Positions 18,954 through 29,433 of a stretch of 64,000 nucleotides of DNA are shown here, piece after piece (position 1 is the first letter of the stretch; each line of letters begins with the position of its first letter). The stretch is from Vreelandella profundi (GTDB lineage: Bacteria > Pseudomonadota > Gammaproteobacteria > Pseudomonadales > Halomonadaceae). Location: NCBI RefSeq assembly GCF_019722725.1, contig NZ_CP077941.1:3472001-3536000 (forward strand), given 5' to 3'. A program made the position numbers and the translations under genes. The notes under the pieces were generated by a model. The model worked only from the letters and a program-made list of their open reading frames with translations. It searched no databases and was not told where the DNA came from.

Positions 18954-19097
18954 CTATTCAGCCGCTCGGCTAGGCTGCTCGTCAGACTGTTCGATGGCGG
19001 GCGCATCGTCCGGCAGATAAAGCGGCCCTTTTTGCCCGCAGCCAGCTAAACCGGCCAGGCTTGCCACCAGCAGTACCATCAGTGCTAACGTTTTCAT
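18954..19097 (-). CDS. lptM: Small LPS-assembly lipoprotein LptM (YifL)
   Basis: A 47-residue lipoprotein. The signal peptide [19 protein letters not shown] leads directly to the lipobox cysteine at position 20, followed by the invariant GQKGPLYLP of the LptM/YifL family and a short acidic tail. E. coli LptM helps oxidative maturation of the LptDE translocon. The ATG overlaps the argH stop (ATGA), and the gene lies in the conserved position directly upstream of lysA. Confidence 0.9.
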   Translation of the reverse strand: MKTLALMVLLVASLAGLAGCGQKGPLYLPDDAPAIEQSDEQPSRAAE

Positions 19098-20500
19098 GCC
19101 GCACCTGCCTTGAGTGCGCTTAGCGCATCGCGCGCGCGCTGGGCAGCAGCACGCACTTGATTCGGCGCGGTGCCGCCAATGTGATTACGCGCGGCCACCG
19201 AACCTTCAAGGGTCAACACCTCAAAAACATCCTGCTCAATGATGTCGGAGAATTGCTTGAGCTCTTCAAGACTCATTTCAGAGAGGTCTTTTTCCGTTTT
19301 CAGACCGTAGGCCACCGAGTGACCGACAATTTCATGGGCATCGCGGAAAGCAACGCCCTTGCGAACCAGATAATCGGCGAGATCCGTCGCGGTCGAAAAC
19401 CCACGCCGCGCCGCTTCAACCATGCTGGCTTTTTTCGGTTCAATGGCAGGCACCATATCGGCGAAGGCTTTCAAGCAGTCGCGCACGGTATCTACGGCAT
19501 CAAACAGCGGCTCTTTATCTTCTTGGTTGTCTTTGTTGTAAGCCAACGGCTGGGATTTCATCAGCGTCAGCAGCGCCATTAAATGGCCATACACGCGGCC
19601 GGTTTTACCGCGCACCAGCTCGGGCACGTCCGGGTTTTTCTTCTGCGGCATAATGGATGAGCCGGTGCAGAAGCGGTCGGGCAGGTCGATAAAGTTGAAC
19701 TGAGCGCTGGTCCACAGCACCAGCTCTTCGCTCATGCGCGATAGATGCATCAACAAAATGCTGGCAAAGCTTGTGAATTCGATCGCGAAGTCACGATCTG
19801 ACACGGCGTCTAGCGAATTTTCCGCCGGACGGTCAAAGCCTAGAAGCTCTGCGGTGACGTGGCGATCAATCGGATAGGTCGTTCCCGCTAGGGCAGCGGC
19901 GCCCAGCGGCATCACGTTGACGCGTTTGCGACAATCCAACAGGCGCTCATGATCCCGCGACAGCATTTCTTGCCACGCTAAAATGTGGTGGCCGAAGGTT
20001 ACCGGCTGAGCCGTTTGTAGGTGGGTAAAGCCCGGCATGATGGTGTCGGCTTCACGGTCAGCCAGCTCAATCATGCCTTCGCGCAGGCGCTTAAGCTCTA
20101 CTTCAATGACATCGATTTCATCGCGCATGAACAGACGAATATCGGTGGCTACCTGGTCGTTTCGCGAACGTCCGGTATGCAGCTTCTTGCCGGTAATACC
20201 AATTTTATCGGTCAGCCGCGCCTCGATGTTCATGTGCACGTCTTCAAGCGGCACCGACCAGTTGAATTCGCCGCGCTCGATCTCGCCCTGAATCTCGTTC
20301 AGGCCGTTGATAATGGCGTCGCGCTCGTCATCGGTCAGTACGCCTACGCGGGCCAGCATGGTGGCATGGGCAATGGAGCCCTGAATGTCCTGCCGGGCTA
20401 GGCGCTGATCAAAGGTGACAGACGCGGTAAAACGGGCAACAAAGGCATCGGTGGGCTCGCTAAAGCGACCGCCCCAAGACTGATTAGTAGCTTGGCTCAT
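19094..20500 (-). CDS. argH: Argininosuccinate lyase
   Basis: A 468-residue enzyme that splits argininosuccinate into arginine and fumarate. The superfamily signature [12 protein letters not shown] is intact, as are [16 protein letters not shown] and [14 protein letters not shown]. The ATG at 20500 gives the family N-terminus ([19 protein letters not shown]); a longer in-frame start at 20575 would add 25 residues of promoter-region sequence. It is the first gene of a compact operon running to the HAD gene and is divergent from hemC. Confidence 0.95.
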   Translation of the reverse strand: MSQATNQSWGGRFSEPTDAFVARFTASVTFDQRLARQDIQGSIAHATMLARVGVLTDDERDAIINGLNEIQGEIERGEFNWSVPLEDVHMNIEARLTDKIGITGKKLHTGRSRNDQVATDIRLFMRDEIDVIEVELKRLREGMIELADREADTIMPGFTHLQTAQPVTFGHHILAWQEMLSRDHERLLDCRKRVNVMPLGAAALAGTTYPIDRHVTAELLGFDRPAENSLDAVSDRDFAIEFTSFASILLMHLSRMSEELVLWTSAQFNFIDLPDRFCTGSSIMPQKKNPDVPELVRGKTGRVYGHLMALLTLMKSQPLAYNKDNQEDKEPLFDAVDTVRDCLKAFADMVPAIEPKKASMVEAARRGFSTATDLADYLVRKGVAFRDAHEIVGHSVAYGLKTEKDLSEMSLEELKQFSDIIEQDVFEVLTLEGSVAARNHIGGTAPNQVRAAAQRARDALSALKAGAA

Positions 20501-20659
20501 CGGAGATATATCCTGCTGACAAAACAATGGAGTCGTTGACGGAAAGTGTACCAGAGTCGTCCCGCTCAGCGGCATGCCGTTTTTACTGTGGCGCCCGGTG
20601 CTTTATGATAGGGGCATCATAGTGTGAGTCGCCGTGTCTGCGGTACAGGGGAGAATAAC

Positions 20660-21604
20660 GTGCTATCAATTACCAAATTGCGCATTGCCACGCGTAAAAG
20701 CCAACTGGCCATGTGGCAGGCTGAGTACGTTCGTGACCGCTTAATGGCAGAGCACAGCGGTCTTGAGGTCGAACTTGTCCCCCTTTCTACCAAGGGCGAT
20801 AAAATAATCGATACGCCGCTTTCTAAGATTGGCGGGAAAGGACTGTTCGTCAAAGAACTTGAAGATGCGATGCTTGATGGCCGTGCCGATATTGCCGTCC
20901 ACTCCATGAAAGACGTGCCGATGCACTTCCCAGAAGGATTGGGCCTCTCGATCATTTTGGAAGGAGCCGACCCTACCGATGCGTTTGTGTCTAACCACTA
21001 CGCAAGCCTCGATGAGCTGCCTGAAGGCGCGCGCATTGGCACCGCCAGCCTGCGCCGTGGACTGCAAATGCGCGAAGTCCGTCCTGACCTACAAATTCTT
21101 AATCTGCGCGGCAATGTGCAAACACGACTCGCAAAATTAGACGCTGGCGATTTTGATGCCATTATTCTCGCCTCTTCAGGGCTTAAACGTTTGGGCTTAG
21201 ACGCTCGCATTGCTCAGGCGCTGCCACCTGAAGTGTGCCTACCTGCCTGTGGTCAAGGGGCGTTAGGCATTGAGTGCCGCCTGCATGATCCTGAGCTTAT
21301 CAGCCTGCTCGCGCCACTGGATGACCCTGACACTGCCACTCGGGTACGCGCAGAAAGAGCGATGAATACGCGACTCGATGGCGGCTGTCAGGTGCCTATC
21401 GCAGGCCATGCCATACTAGATCTTGCCAACGAAACGCTGTGGCTACGCGGCTTAGTGGGCAACCCAGAGGGTACAGAAGTGCTTCGCGCCGAAGGCAGTG
21501 GCTCAATGCATGAGCCTGAAGCGCTGGGCATTCGCGTTGCAGAAGACCTGCTCGACCAAGGCGCAGGTGATATTTTGGAAGAGGTTTACGGTCGAGAAAT
21601 ATGA
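20660..21604 (+). CDS. hemC: Porphobilinogen deaminase (hydroxymethylbilane synthase)
   Basis: A 314-residue enzyme that links four porphobilinogens into hydroxymethylbilane. The dipyrromethane cofactor cysteine is in [13 protein letters not shown], and substrate-binding segments include [16 protein letters not shown] and HSMKDVPM. I choose the GTG at 20660, which has AGGGGAG at the correct distance and gives the usual length; the in-frame ATG at 20624 would add 12 unrelated residues. The stop overlaps the hemD start (ATGA). Confidence 0.95.
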   Translation: MLSITKLRIATRKSQLAMWQAEYVRDRLMAEHSGLEVELVPLSTKGDKIIDTPLSKIGGKGLFVKELEDAMLDGRADIAVHSMKDVPMHFPEGLGLSIILEGADPTDAFVSNHYASLDELPEGARIGTASLRRGLQMREVRPDLQILNLRGNVQTRLAKLDAGDFDAIILASSGLKRLGLDARIAQALPPEVCLPACGQGALGIECRLHDPELISLLAPLDDPDTATRVRAERAMNTRLDGGCQVPIAGHAILDLANETLWLRGLVGNPEGTEVLRAEGSGSMHEPEALGIRVAEDLLDQGAGDILEEVYGREI

Positions 21605-22380
21605 GCCAACCGGTTCTCATCTGCCGCCCTGGCGAGCGCGGAGAAGCGCTCGCCGCGGCGCTACGCGGCCAGGGCGCAAGCGTTGAATCACTTAATGTGA
21701 TGCAGCTGGAAACGCTGCCAGAAGACGCTGCCATGCGAAGCACGTGGCTGGATATTGATCAGTACCATAAGATAGTCGTTATCAGCCCCTTCGCCGCCGT
21801 TTGCTTGGCCGAGGCATTAGACCGCTACTGGCCACAGCTTCCCGTTGGGATTGACTACTACAGCGTGGGTAGCGCTACCGCGAGCACGCTTTATGATCAG
21901 CTAGGCGTGCGCGTACACCTGCCCCCAGCCGATGCGGGGGAAGACACCAGCGAAGCGCTGCTGGCACTTGCGTCGCTGCAGCAGCTGGCGCATCAGCGTA
22001 TTCTATTAGTGGCCGGTGAAGGCGGGCGGGCACTGCTGGCGGAAACGCTGGCCGCACGGGGAGCAAAGGTAAGCCGCATCGCCGTTTACCGGCGTACGCT
22101 TCAACCCCTTGCGCCCGCCCTGCAGGCGTATCTTTTTTCAGGTAATTATCGGGCGTTGATCGTCACCAGCAGCGAACTGCTGGAACATCTGGCAAAATGG
22201 TGTCATCAGGCGGCCTTCAACCAACCGCTAATCGTTTCCAGTCGCCGTTTGGCTACACTGGCTGGCATACTAGGTTTTTGTAACCTCAAGGTGGCGTCTG
22301 GAGCAACGTCGGCTGCGTTGATAGCGGCGTTGGAGACTTGCGACCCACAGGGTGCCGATGTCGATCAAGGAACTTACTAA
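21601..22380 (+). CDS. hemD: Uroporphyrinogen-III synthase
   Basis: A 259-residue enzyme that closes and inverts ring D of hydroxymethylbilane. The family is poorly conserved; the assignment rests on the two-lobed pattern ([16 protein letters not shown] at the start, [24 protein letters not shown], and a C-terminal [13 protein letters not shown] / [10 protein letters not shown]) and on its place between hemC and hemX. The ATG overlaps the hemC stop. Confidence 0.92.
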   Translation: MSQPVLICRPGERGEALAAALRGQGASVESLNVMQLETLPEDAAMRSTWLDIDQYHKIVVISPFAAVCLAEALDRYWPQLPVGIDYYSVGSATASTLYDQLGVRVHLPPADAGEDTSEALLALASLQQLAHQRILLVAGEGGRALLAETLAARGAKVSRIAVYRRTLQPLAPALQAYLFSGNYRALIVTSSELLEHLAKWCHQAAFNQPLIVSSRRLATLAGILGFCNLKVASGATSAALIAALETCDPQGADVDQGTY

Positions 22381-22393
22381 GGGCTAGCGACAG

Positions 22394-23887
22394 ATGAGCA
22401 AACAAGTAAACGATCAAGGCGATGTTCAACCGACATCCGCCGATGCCTCTCAAGGCGTCCCTAAAACGACCGACACGGCCGCTGCCACTAGCAGCACGTC
22501 TGAGCCCAGCACGCCAACTACGCCGCCGAGTTCACCGCCGTCCTCTCAAAGCGGTGCTAATAATCAAAGTGGTGCTAATAACCATCGTTCGCGGCGCCGT
22601 GGCAAGGGCGGCGCAAGCAGCGCAGTCTCGCCGGCAGCCAGCGCAACGGTCGCGCCCACGTCGCCAGGCGCTTCCGCGCCCAGTTCATCGACCCCAGCAA
22701 CAAGCTCACCTTCGCCAGCACCCAGCACAGCATCATCACCCAGTGCGGCATCAGCCAAGCCTGCACCATCAAAACCAACACCACCGAAATCGCCTACCGG
22801 CAGTGCGACCGGCGGCACGCCGCCACCCAGCAATACGAGCAAAGGCGGCGGCGGTAAGGGCGGCCTCTTGGCTATTGTGCTAGTGATTATCGTGGCAGTC
22901 GTCTTGGCGCTCGTCGCCTGGCAGGGCTGGCAGCGCCTTGATAGCCAGCAGCAGCGCATTGATGAACTGACCCAGAAAGCCGAAAGTAACGCATCGCAGC
23001 AGTCGGTGAGCGAGCTGGCATCGCGCCTAGACGGCGGCGAGGCGGAGCGCGAAGAGGCACTGCAAGGTACCCTCAGCGAGCTGCGCGACGAATTTGGCAG
23101 CTACCGCAGCGAAGTCGATGAGACCTTGGGCCAAGTGCTGGATCAACTCTCCCAAGAGCAGGACACCGACGAGCGCGATTGGCTGCACGCCGAAGCCGCA
23201 TATCTGCTGCGCCTGGCTAATCAACGCCTGCAGTTAGAGGGCGATGTTAACGGCGCGGCTGCGCTGCTGCGCACCGCTGACGCGCGCCTTGTCGATGCCG
23301 AAAATCCAGCATTAACGCCGGTACGCCGCGAAATTGCCAATGAGCTAGCCGCCCTTGATGGCGTGCCTCAGGTTGACCGTACCGGCCTCTACTTAGCGCT
23401 AAATGCACAGCAGGAACAGGTTGCCAATCTGCGGCTTTCGCAAGAAATTGAAGAGCGCGCGGTAACGTCCGGCATCGAACAGCCGCCTACCGGTACGTTC
23501 CAGCGCCAGTTAGCACGCTTCGGCCAAGAGCTGAAAGATCTGGTGGTGGTTCGCCATCACGATGAAGCGCTGGAAGCGCTTGTGACGCCCGAGCAAGAGT
23601 CGTACCTGCGCCAGAGCCTGCGCTTAATCTTAGAGCAGTCCCAACTCGCTCTGCTAAAAGAAGAGCAAGATCTGTATCAGGCCAGCCTTGATAAAGCGTT
23701 GGGGCTTCTTAACGACTATTACGATACCGACCGCGAAGAAACGCAAAACGTTATCGCGCGCCTTCAAGAGCTTCAGCAGGCCGAGATAAAACCGGAGCTG
23801 CCGGACATCAGCGCTTCTCAGCAGGAACTCACGCGGTTTATTGAGAACCGCCATGAGACGCGTGGCCAAAGCGGAGGTGATGCATGA
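22394..23887 (+). CDS. hemX: HemX family membrane protein (uroporphyrinogen-III C-methyltransferase-like)
   Basis: A 497-residue inner-membrane protein. Residues 1 to about 155 are Ser/Thr/Pro/Ala-rich and cytoplasmic, with a repeated QSGANN unit and a basic patch RSRRRGKGG. One membrane helix follows (LLAIVLVIIVAVVLALVAW), then a periplasmic coiled-coil and helical domain that is the HemX domain proper. Despite the database name it has no methyltransferase motif. Its role in haem synthesis is unclear. It lies 13 bp after hemD and overlaps hemY by 4 bp. Confidence 0.88.
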   Translation: MSKQVNDQGDVQPTSADASQGVPKTTDTAAATSSTSEPSTPTTPPSSPPSSQSGANNQSGANNHRSRRRGKGGASSAVSPAASATVAPTSPGASAPSSSTPATSSPSPAPSTASSPSAASAKPAPSKPTPPKSPTGSATGGTPPPSNTSKGGGGKGGLLAIVLVIIVAVVLALVAWQGWQRLDSQQQRIDELTQKAESNASQQSVSELASRLDGGEAEREEALQGTLSELRDEFGSYRSEVDETLGQVLDQLSQEQDTDERDWLHAEAAYLLRLANQRLQLEGDVNGAAALLRTADARLVDAENPALTPVRREIANELAALDGVPQVDRTGLYLALNAQQEQVANLRLSQEIEERAVTSGIEQPPTGTFQRQLARFGQELKDLVVVRHHDEALEALVTPEQESYLRQSLRLILEQSQLALLKEEQDLYQASLDKALGLLNDYYDTDREETQNVIARLQELQQAEIKPELPDISASQQELTRFIENRHETRGQSGGDA

Positions 23888-25146
23888 GAAAACTTGTTCT
23901 GCTGATTGTCGCTGGCCTCGCCGTCGGTGCCCTCTTTGGGCAAATGATGATGGCGGTGCCCGGCTACTGGCTTATCCGCGTTGGTGACACTTCCATACAA
24001 ACCTCGTTTTGGTTTGGTCTGGTATTGCTGTTTGCCGCGTTTGTTGTCCTACATTTCGTTTTGCGCTTGCTAAGCGGCATTATTCGCCCGATGGGCCGTT
24101 TTCGCAGCTGGAACAGTCGCGCTCGCAACCGCCGCGCTATGCAGCGCACCGTGCGTGGCCTCGTCGCGCTAACCGAAGGTCGTTGGAAAAAAGCCGAGAA
24201 AACCTTGGCTAACGCTGCCGATGACTCCAGTACACCGCTGGTTAATTACCTATCGGCAGCGCTGGCCGCCCACTACCAAGGCAACCACGCTAAGTCTCAA
24301 GAGCACCTCAACCAGGCCCAGCTCTCAACGCAAGGCGCCGATACAGCCGTTGGCCTGATGCAGGCGCAAATGATGATTGAGCGCCAGCAGCCCGAAGAAG
24401 CCCTGGCGATTCTCAATCGACTGGACAAAAAGCTTTCTAATCACCCGCAGGTGCTCAAGCTCCTGAAGCAGGTGCATGTAAGCGTCAACGACTGGGAAGG
24501 CCTGCGGCGTTTGATTCCAAGGCTGGCGGCGCAAAAGCTGATTTCTCAATCAGAGCGTGAGCAGTTAGAGTTTAAAGCCTACCGTGAGCTGATTGTCTTT
24601 GAGGCCAAAAACCCAACCAACGTTGAGCGTGTGCGTGGACTGTGGGCGGATATGCCTGACTATATGCGCGGCAATACAGAGCTTATCGCTATTTATTGCG
24701 AAGCCCTGATTCAAGCCAATGAAGAGTTTATTGCCGAGCGCCTGCTTAACCATTCGCTTGACCATCATTGGGATGCGCGCTTAGTCAAACGCTACGGCCT
24801 GCTGAAGGTTGACCCAGCAAGACAGCTGGCAAAAGCAGAGAAATGGCTGCAAGAGCGACCTAATGATCCGGAGCTGTTACTGACCTGCGGCCGTCTCTCT
24901 CTGCGCACCGGCAAATGGGAAAAGGCGCTGGAATACTTTGAAGCCAGCCAGCGCCAGCGCCCCAACGGCGAAGTATGCGCAGAGCTTGCGCGCCTTTACG
25001 CCAGTATGGGTGAGCACAACAAAAGCCAGCTGTACTATCGTCACAGCGTTGAAATGCTGGCTAAATCGCTGCCCTCGCTGCCTCAGCCAAGCGATGCAGG
25101 TGATAGCCAAACCCCTGATACAAAAGCGGCTAAAAAACACGCTTAA
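23884..25146 (+). CDS. hemY: HemY family TPR protein
   Basis: A 420-residue inner-membrane protein of the proteobacterial HemY family, unrelated to protoporphyrinogen oxidase of the same name. Two N-terminal membrane helices (about residues 1-20 and 40-63) flank the conserved PGYWLIRVGDTSIQTSFW loop. The remainder is TPR-like helical hairpins, for example the LLTCGRLSLRTGKWEKALEYF unit at about residue 330. Thought to act in porphyrin metabolism, mechanism unknown. End of the hemCDXY operon. Confidence 0.9.
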   Translation: MRKLVLLIVAGLAVGALFGQMMMAVPGYWLIRVGDTSIQTSFWFGLVLLFAAFVVLHFVLRLLSGIIRPMGRFRSWNSRARNRRAMQRTVRGLVALTEGRWKKAEKTLANAADDSSTPLVNYLSAALAAHYQGNHAKSQEHLNQAQLSTQGADTAVGLMQAQMMIERQQPEEALAILNRLDKKLSNHPQVLKLLKQVHVSVNDWEGLRRLIPRLAAQKLISQSEREQLEFKAYRELIVFEAKNPTNVERVRGLWADMPDYMRGNTELIAIYCEALIQANEEFIAERLLNHSLDHHWDARLVKRYGLLKVDPARQLAKAEKWLQERPNDPELLLTCGRLSLRTGKWEKALEYFEASQRQRPNGEVCAELARLYASMGEHNKSQLYYRHSVEMLAKSLPSLPQPSDAGDSQTPDTKAAKKHA

Positions 25147-25156
25147 CGTATCCACA

Positions 25157-25192
25157 TAAAAACGGGTGCCCTTTTGGCACCCGTTTTTTTAT
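25157..25192. terminator. Bidirectional terminator between hemY and mscL
   Basis: A 9-bp stem (ACGGGTGCC 25162-25170 / GGCACCCGT 25176-25184) with a CTTTT loop, flanked by A-run on the left and T-run on the right. It serves hemY on the plus strand and the convergent mscL on the minus strand. Confidence 0.9.
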
Positions 25193-25201
25193 ACATCACT
25201 A

Positions 25202-25717
25202 TTAAGATTGCAATGGCGTCGACGCTGCATTAACAGACTGCTGTTCTGCCTCTGTGGGCACCGGCAGCTCGGAGGTGCAGTGGCCGCACCGGGTAGCTTT
25301 GATGGGCACGGTCATGAGGCATTGCGGGCAGGACTTCTCGACAGGGCTTTTGGGCGCTTGCACTTCTTCACGCTTTAAGCGGTTAATCGTTCTTACCAGC
25401 ATAAAGACAACGAAGGCCACAATTGTGAAGCCGACCACCGCATTGATAAACAGCCCAACGTTTAGGGTAACTGCACCAGCAACCTGAGCGGCCGCCAACG
25501 TGGGGTAAGGTCCTGCAACGGTGCCTTGACTGAGCACGATAAATAAGTTGGAGAAGTCGACCCCACCCACCAGTAGGCCGATAATCGGGTTCATGACATC
25601 CTTGACAAGGCTCTGCACGATTAGCGTAAAAGCACCGCCGATAATGATACCCACCGCCATATCAATGACGTTGCCTTTCACCGCAAATTCACGGAATTCT
25701 TGTAATATTTTTGCCAT
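25202..25717 (-). CDS. mscL: Large-conductance mechanosensitive channel with C-terminal zinc-ribbon-like tail
   Basis: A 171-residue channel that releases solutes on hypo-osmotic shock. The N-terminal helix (LQEFREFAVKGNVIDMAVG), TM1 (IIIGGAFTLIVQSLV) and TM2 (VGLFINAVVGFTIVAFVVF) are standard. The cytoplasmic tail is unusual: after TM2 and a basic helix it carries CPQCLMTVPIKATRCGHC, two CxxC pairs resembling a zinc ribbon, making the protein about 30 residues longer than E. coli MscL. The ATG at 25717 has AGAGGA upstream; an in-frame start at 25741 is less likely. Export through MscL is the counterpart of TeaABC uptake in osmoadaptation. Confidence 0.92.
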   Translation of the reverse strand: MAKILQEFREFAVKGNVIDMAVGIIIGGAFTLIVQSLVKDVMNPIIGLLVGGVDFSNLFIVLSQGTVAGPYPTLAAAQVAGAVTLNVGLFINAVVGFTIVAFVVFMLVRTINRLKREEVQAPKSPVEKSCPQCLMTVPIKATRCGHCTSELPVPTEAEQQSVNAASTPLQS

Positions 25718-25906
25718 TTTGCGTTCCTCTTCGTGCCCCAAAGCAAATAATGAAATACGGCAATCCCGTATTGTTCAAGCGTAGATACGCAATGATACAT
25801 CCACTGTAAGAGTGTATCGCGCAATTGCGTTTTTGCTCGATACTTTAAAAAAACATGCAGAAACTAGGTAACAGAAGGTTGGCATTTTAGCTATAGCTAT
25901 TAAGCT

Positions 25907-27139
<1,233 letters not shown>

Positions 27140-27181
27140 TCAATGAAACGGTGTGCATAATAAGGCATGAATGAAAAGATT

Positions 27182-27221
27182 AGTTGGACTTTTACAGCGT
27201 TATCGCACGACATTAGTCGCA
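27182..27221. promoter_or_regulatory. Shared 40-bp element, copy 1 (pobA-pobR intergenic)
   Basis: Begins AGTTGGACTTTTACA and ends in the dyad CGAC-N4-GTCGCA. The same element, 30 of 40 bases identical without gaps, lies upstream of the TRAP binding-protein gene at 31198. It lies 91 bp before the pobA start and just upstream of pobR; a PobR (AraC-type) binding site is the simplest reading. Confidence 0.65.
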
Positions 27222-27234
27222 TGAGGAGCAGCGC

Positions 27235-28137
27235 GTGAAAATATCAACGACAACACATGTTCCCGTGTTCAAGCTATACGGTGAAACCCAGCACTGGCCG
27301 ACGCCGGACTTACTGCACTGTGAGTCAATTCCCGAGCGCAGCCGCCTGCATGATTGGCGCATTCGCCCTCACCGACATGTTGATTTAGTGCATATTCTAT
27401 TTATCAGTCACGGCAGTCTGGCGCTAGAACTGGAAGGGGCTAGGCACAACCTTGAAGGTGCGGTGACCATTATTGTGCCCGCGATGGCTATCCATGGCTT
27501 TCATTTTTCTACCGATATCGGCGGCCACATTATTACCCTGGCAAAGCCATTGGCCGACCACCTCAACGAGTTAATGGGAGAAAGCAGCGCGCTACGCAAA
27601 GCTGATTTTCTACGCCTTAATCAGCCCGCCAACACCCAGCGCATTGCAACGCTGACTCAGCAAATTGACCAGGAGTACCGCCAGCCGGCACCTGGCAGAA
27701 ACCGATTGCTTGAAGCGCTGGTACAGGCCTTAGTCGTCGAGTTATCGCGCCTTACCGCTTACCCTGACAGGCCTTCAAAGCGCCATGGCCCTCGCCAGCA
27801 CGATAAGGGTCGTCAGCACCTTGAAAACCTTCAAGCATTGGTCGAAGCTCACTACCGCGAGCAGCCAGGTATTGAACAGTTAGCCGAGCAGGTAGGTGTC
27901 AGTAGCGCACACCTGAATATGCTCTGCCGCCAGCTCGCCGGCCGCAGCGCCCTGCAGTTGCTGCATGAGCGCCTTATGCTTGAGGCCAAGCGCCAGCTCA
28001 CCTATACCAATATGACCATCGGGCAAGTCTCCGACAGCTTAGGCTTCTCTGAACCGGCCTACTTCACGCGCTTTTTTAAGCGCAATACCGCCCTTTCGCC
28101 GCGCGACTTCCGGATTCGTCAGTCGCAAGAGTATTAA
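27235..28137 (+). CDS. pobR: AraC-family activator of 4-hydroxybenzoate catabolism
   Basis: A 300-residue regulator with an N-terminal cupin-type sensor domain (HRHVDLVHILFISHGSLALEL, VPAMAIHGFHFS) and a C-terminal AraC/XylS double helix-turn-helix (LAEQVGVSSAHLNMLCRQ; IGQVSDSLGFSEPAYFTRFFKR). It is divergent from pobA, the arrangement of the AraC-type PobR/PobC of pseudomonads. It probably activates pobA with 4-hydroxybenzoate as inducer, and perhaps the neighbouring TRAP importer through the shared 40-bp element. The start is GTG with GAGGAG upstream. Confidence 0.9.
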   Translation: MKISTTTHVPVFKLYGETQHWPTPDLLHCESIPERSRLHDWRIRPHRHVDLVHILFISHGSLALELEGARHNLEGAVTIIVPAMAIHGFHFSTDIGGHIITLAKPLADHLNELMGESSALRKADFLRLNQPANTQRIATLTQQIDQEYRQPAPGRNRLLEALVQALVVELSRLTAYPDRPSKRHGPRQHDKGRQHLENLQALVEAHYREQPGIEQLAEQVGVSSAHLNMLCRQLAGRSALQLLHERLMLEAKRQLTYTNMTIGQVSDSLGFSEPAYFTRFFKRNTALSPRDFRIRQSQEY

Positions 28138-28143
28138 CACCGT

Positions 28144-29433
28144 TTAGAGCAAGAAGTAGGTGGATAGCACGGGAAAAAGGATTAGGAGAGTTAAACGAAG
28201 TAAATCAGACACCACAAAGGGCGCGACCCCTTTAAAAATCTCCCCCAGCCCGACATGCGGCGCCATCGCTTTAATCACAAACACGTTCATCCCCACCGGC
28301 GGGGTCATTAGTCCCAGCTCTACGGTCAGTACGGTAAGAATACCGAACCATACAGGATCGATCCCCATCGCCTGAATGATCGGGTACACCACCGGCACGG
28401 TGATCACCAACATCGCGATGGAGTCCATAAACATGCCCAGCACAAAGTAGAGCGCCAGGATGCACAGCACCACCACAATGGGGGTGAGATCCATGCCATA
28501 GAGCATGTCAGTAATGGAAAATGAAATACGCGACACCGAGATAAAGTAACCCAGCGTTTCAGCACCTACTAGCATAAAAAACACCACCGCAGAGAGCGCC
28601 AGCGTTTCCTGTACGCTGCGCCACAGCTGGGCGCTGCGCATGCCTTTTACGAGGGCATAAATTAAGGTAGCAAATGCGCCGACACTGGCACCTTCGGTGG
28701 GGGTAAAGGCTCCAAAATAGATCCCTAAAATCATCACCAGGAAAACGCCAAAAAATGGCACTAAACCGGTTAGCGAGAGCAGCTTCTCTTTCCACGCTGT
28801 GGGCTCGCCCGCTACTGCCAGGGATGGGCGTAGATACATCACCACCGTAATAGTCAGTGAATACATCACCAGACCCAGCAGGCCAGGAATCAACCCGGCC
28901 ATGAACATATCGCCAACGGACTGCTCAGTAAGGATGGCGTAGATCAGCAGCGCGATGCTGGGCGGAATCATGATGCCCAATGTGCCGCCTGCGGCAAGCG
29001 CCCCGGTCGCTAAACCACGGTGATAGCCGTAGCGCTCCATCTCCGGCAGCGCCACCCGGGTCATGGTACTCGCCGTCGCCAGCGATGAGCCGGAAATGGC
29101 AGAGAAGATGCCGCAAGATCCGACGGCAGCGATGGCAAGGCCACCCTTCCAGCCCCCACAAATGATGCGAGTCGAATCAAATAGCTTGCCAGCCATCCCC
29201 GAATGGGCCGCCAGCACGCCCATTAAAATAAACATGGGCACCGCGCTGAAACTGTAATTGGAAAGTACCTCTACCGGCACGGTTTTTAACTGGGCGACCG
29301 CCGCCTCCCAACTAATGATCTGGGCAAAGCCCACCACACCAACAATCAGCATCGTGAGAGCAACCGGTACGCGCAGAATCATCAGTACCAATAAAAACCC
29401 TAGCCCTATGGCCCCAATTGCTTCACTCCCCAT
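28144..29433 (-). CDS. TRAP transporter large permease, probable aromatic-acid uptake
   Basis: A 429-residue DctM-family membrane protein with about 12 helices. Typical blocks are SAVPMFILMGVLAAHSGMAG, FSAISGSSLATASTM, PTEGASVGAFATL and LMTPPVGMNVFVIKAMA. The ATG at 29433 has GAGGAG upstream, whereas the longer frame at 29448 does not. It overlaps the small-permease gene by 11 bp. The substrate is inferred only from position between pobR and the pca genes and from the regulatory elements upstream of the binding-protein gene. Confidence 0.88.
   Translation of the reverse strand: MGSEAIGAIGLGFLLVLMILRVPVALTMLIVGVVGFAQIISWEAAVAQLKTVPVEVLSNYSFSAVPMFILMGVLAAHSGMAGKLFDSTRIICGGWKGGLAIAAVGSCGIFSAISGSSLATASTMTRVALPEMERYGYHRGLATGALAAGGTLGIMIPPSIALLIYAILTEQSVGDMFMAGLIPGLLGLVMYSLTITVVMYLRPSLAVAGEPTAWKEKLLSLTGLVPFFGVFLVMILGIYFGAFTPTEGASVGAFATLIYALVKGMRSAQLWRSVQETLALSAVVFFMLVGAETLGYFISVSRISFSITDMLYGMDLTPIVVVLCILALYFVLGMFMDSIAMLVITVPVVYPIIQAMGIDPVWFGILTVLTVELGLMTPPVGMNVFVIKAMAPHVGLGEIFKGVAPFVVSDLLRLTLLILFPVLSTYFLL

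Noticed and set aside
19157..19582. A 141-codon plus-strand frame inside argH
   Set aside because: It is a shadow of the conserved argH coding sequence on the opposite strand, without its own signals.
20624..20659. Upstream ATG for hemC at 20624
   Set aside because: The GTG at 20660 has a proper ribosome site and gives normal length; the extension is not hemC-like.
22564..22959. A 131-codon open frame on the minus strand opposite hemX
   Set aside because: It mirrors the Ser/Pro/Ala-rich low-complexity stretch of hemX, has no ribosome site and no recognisable domain.
25754..25772. AATACGG-N5-CCGTATT inverted repeat upstream of mscL
   Set aside because: Only 7-bp arms and no second copy or obvious regulator; could be chance, so not listed as a feature.
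25814..25843. GTATCG...CGATAC repeat downstream of pobA as a terminator
   Set aside because: Six-bp arms with a long loop and no T-run on the minus strand after the stem.
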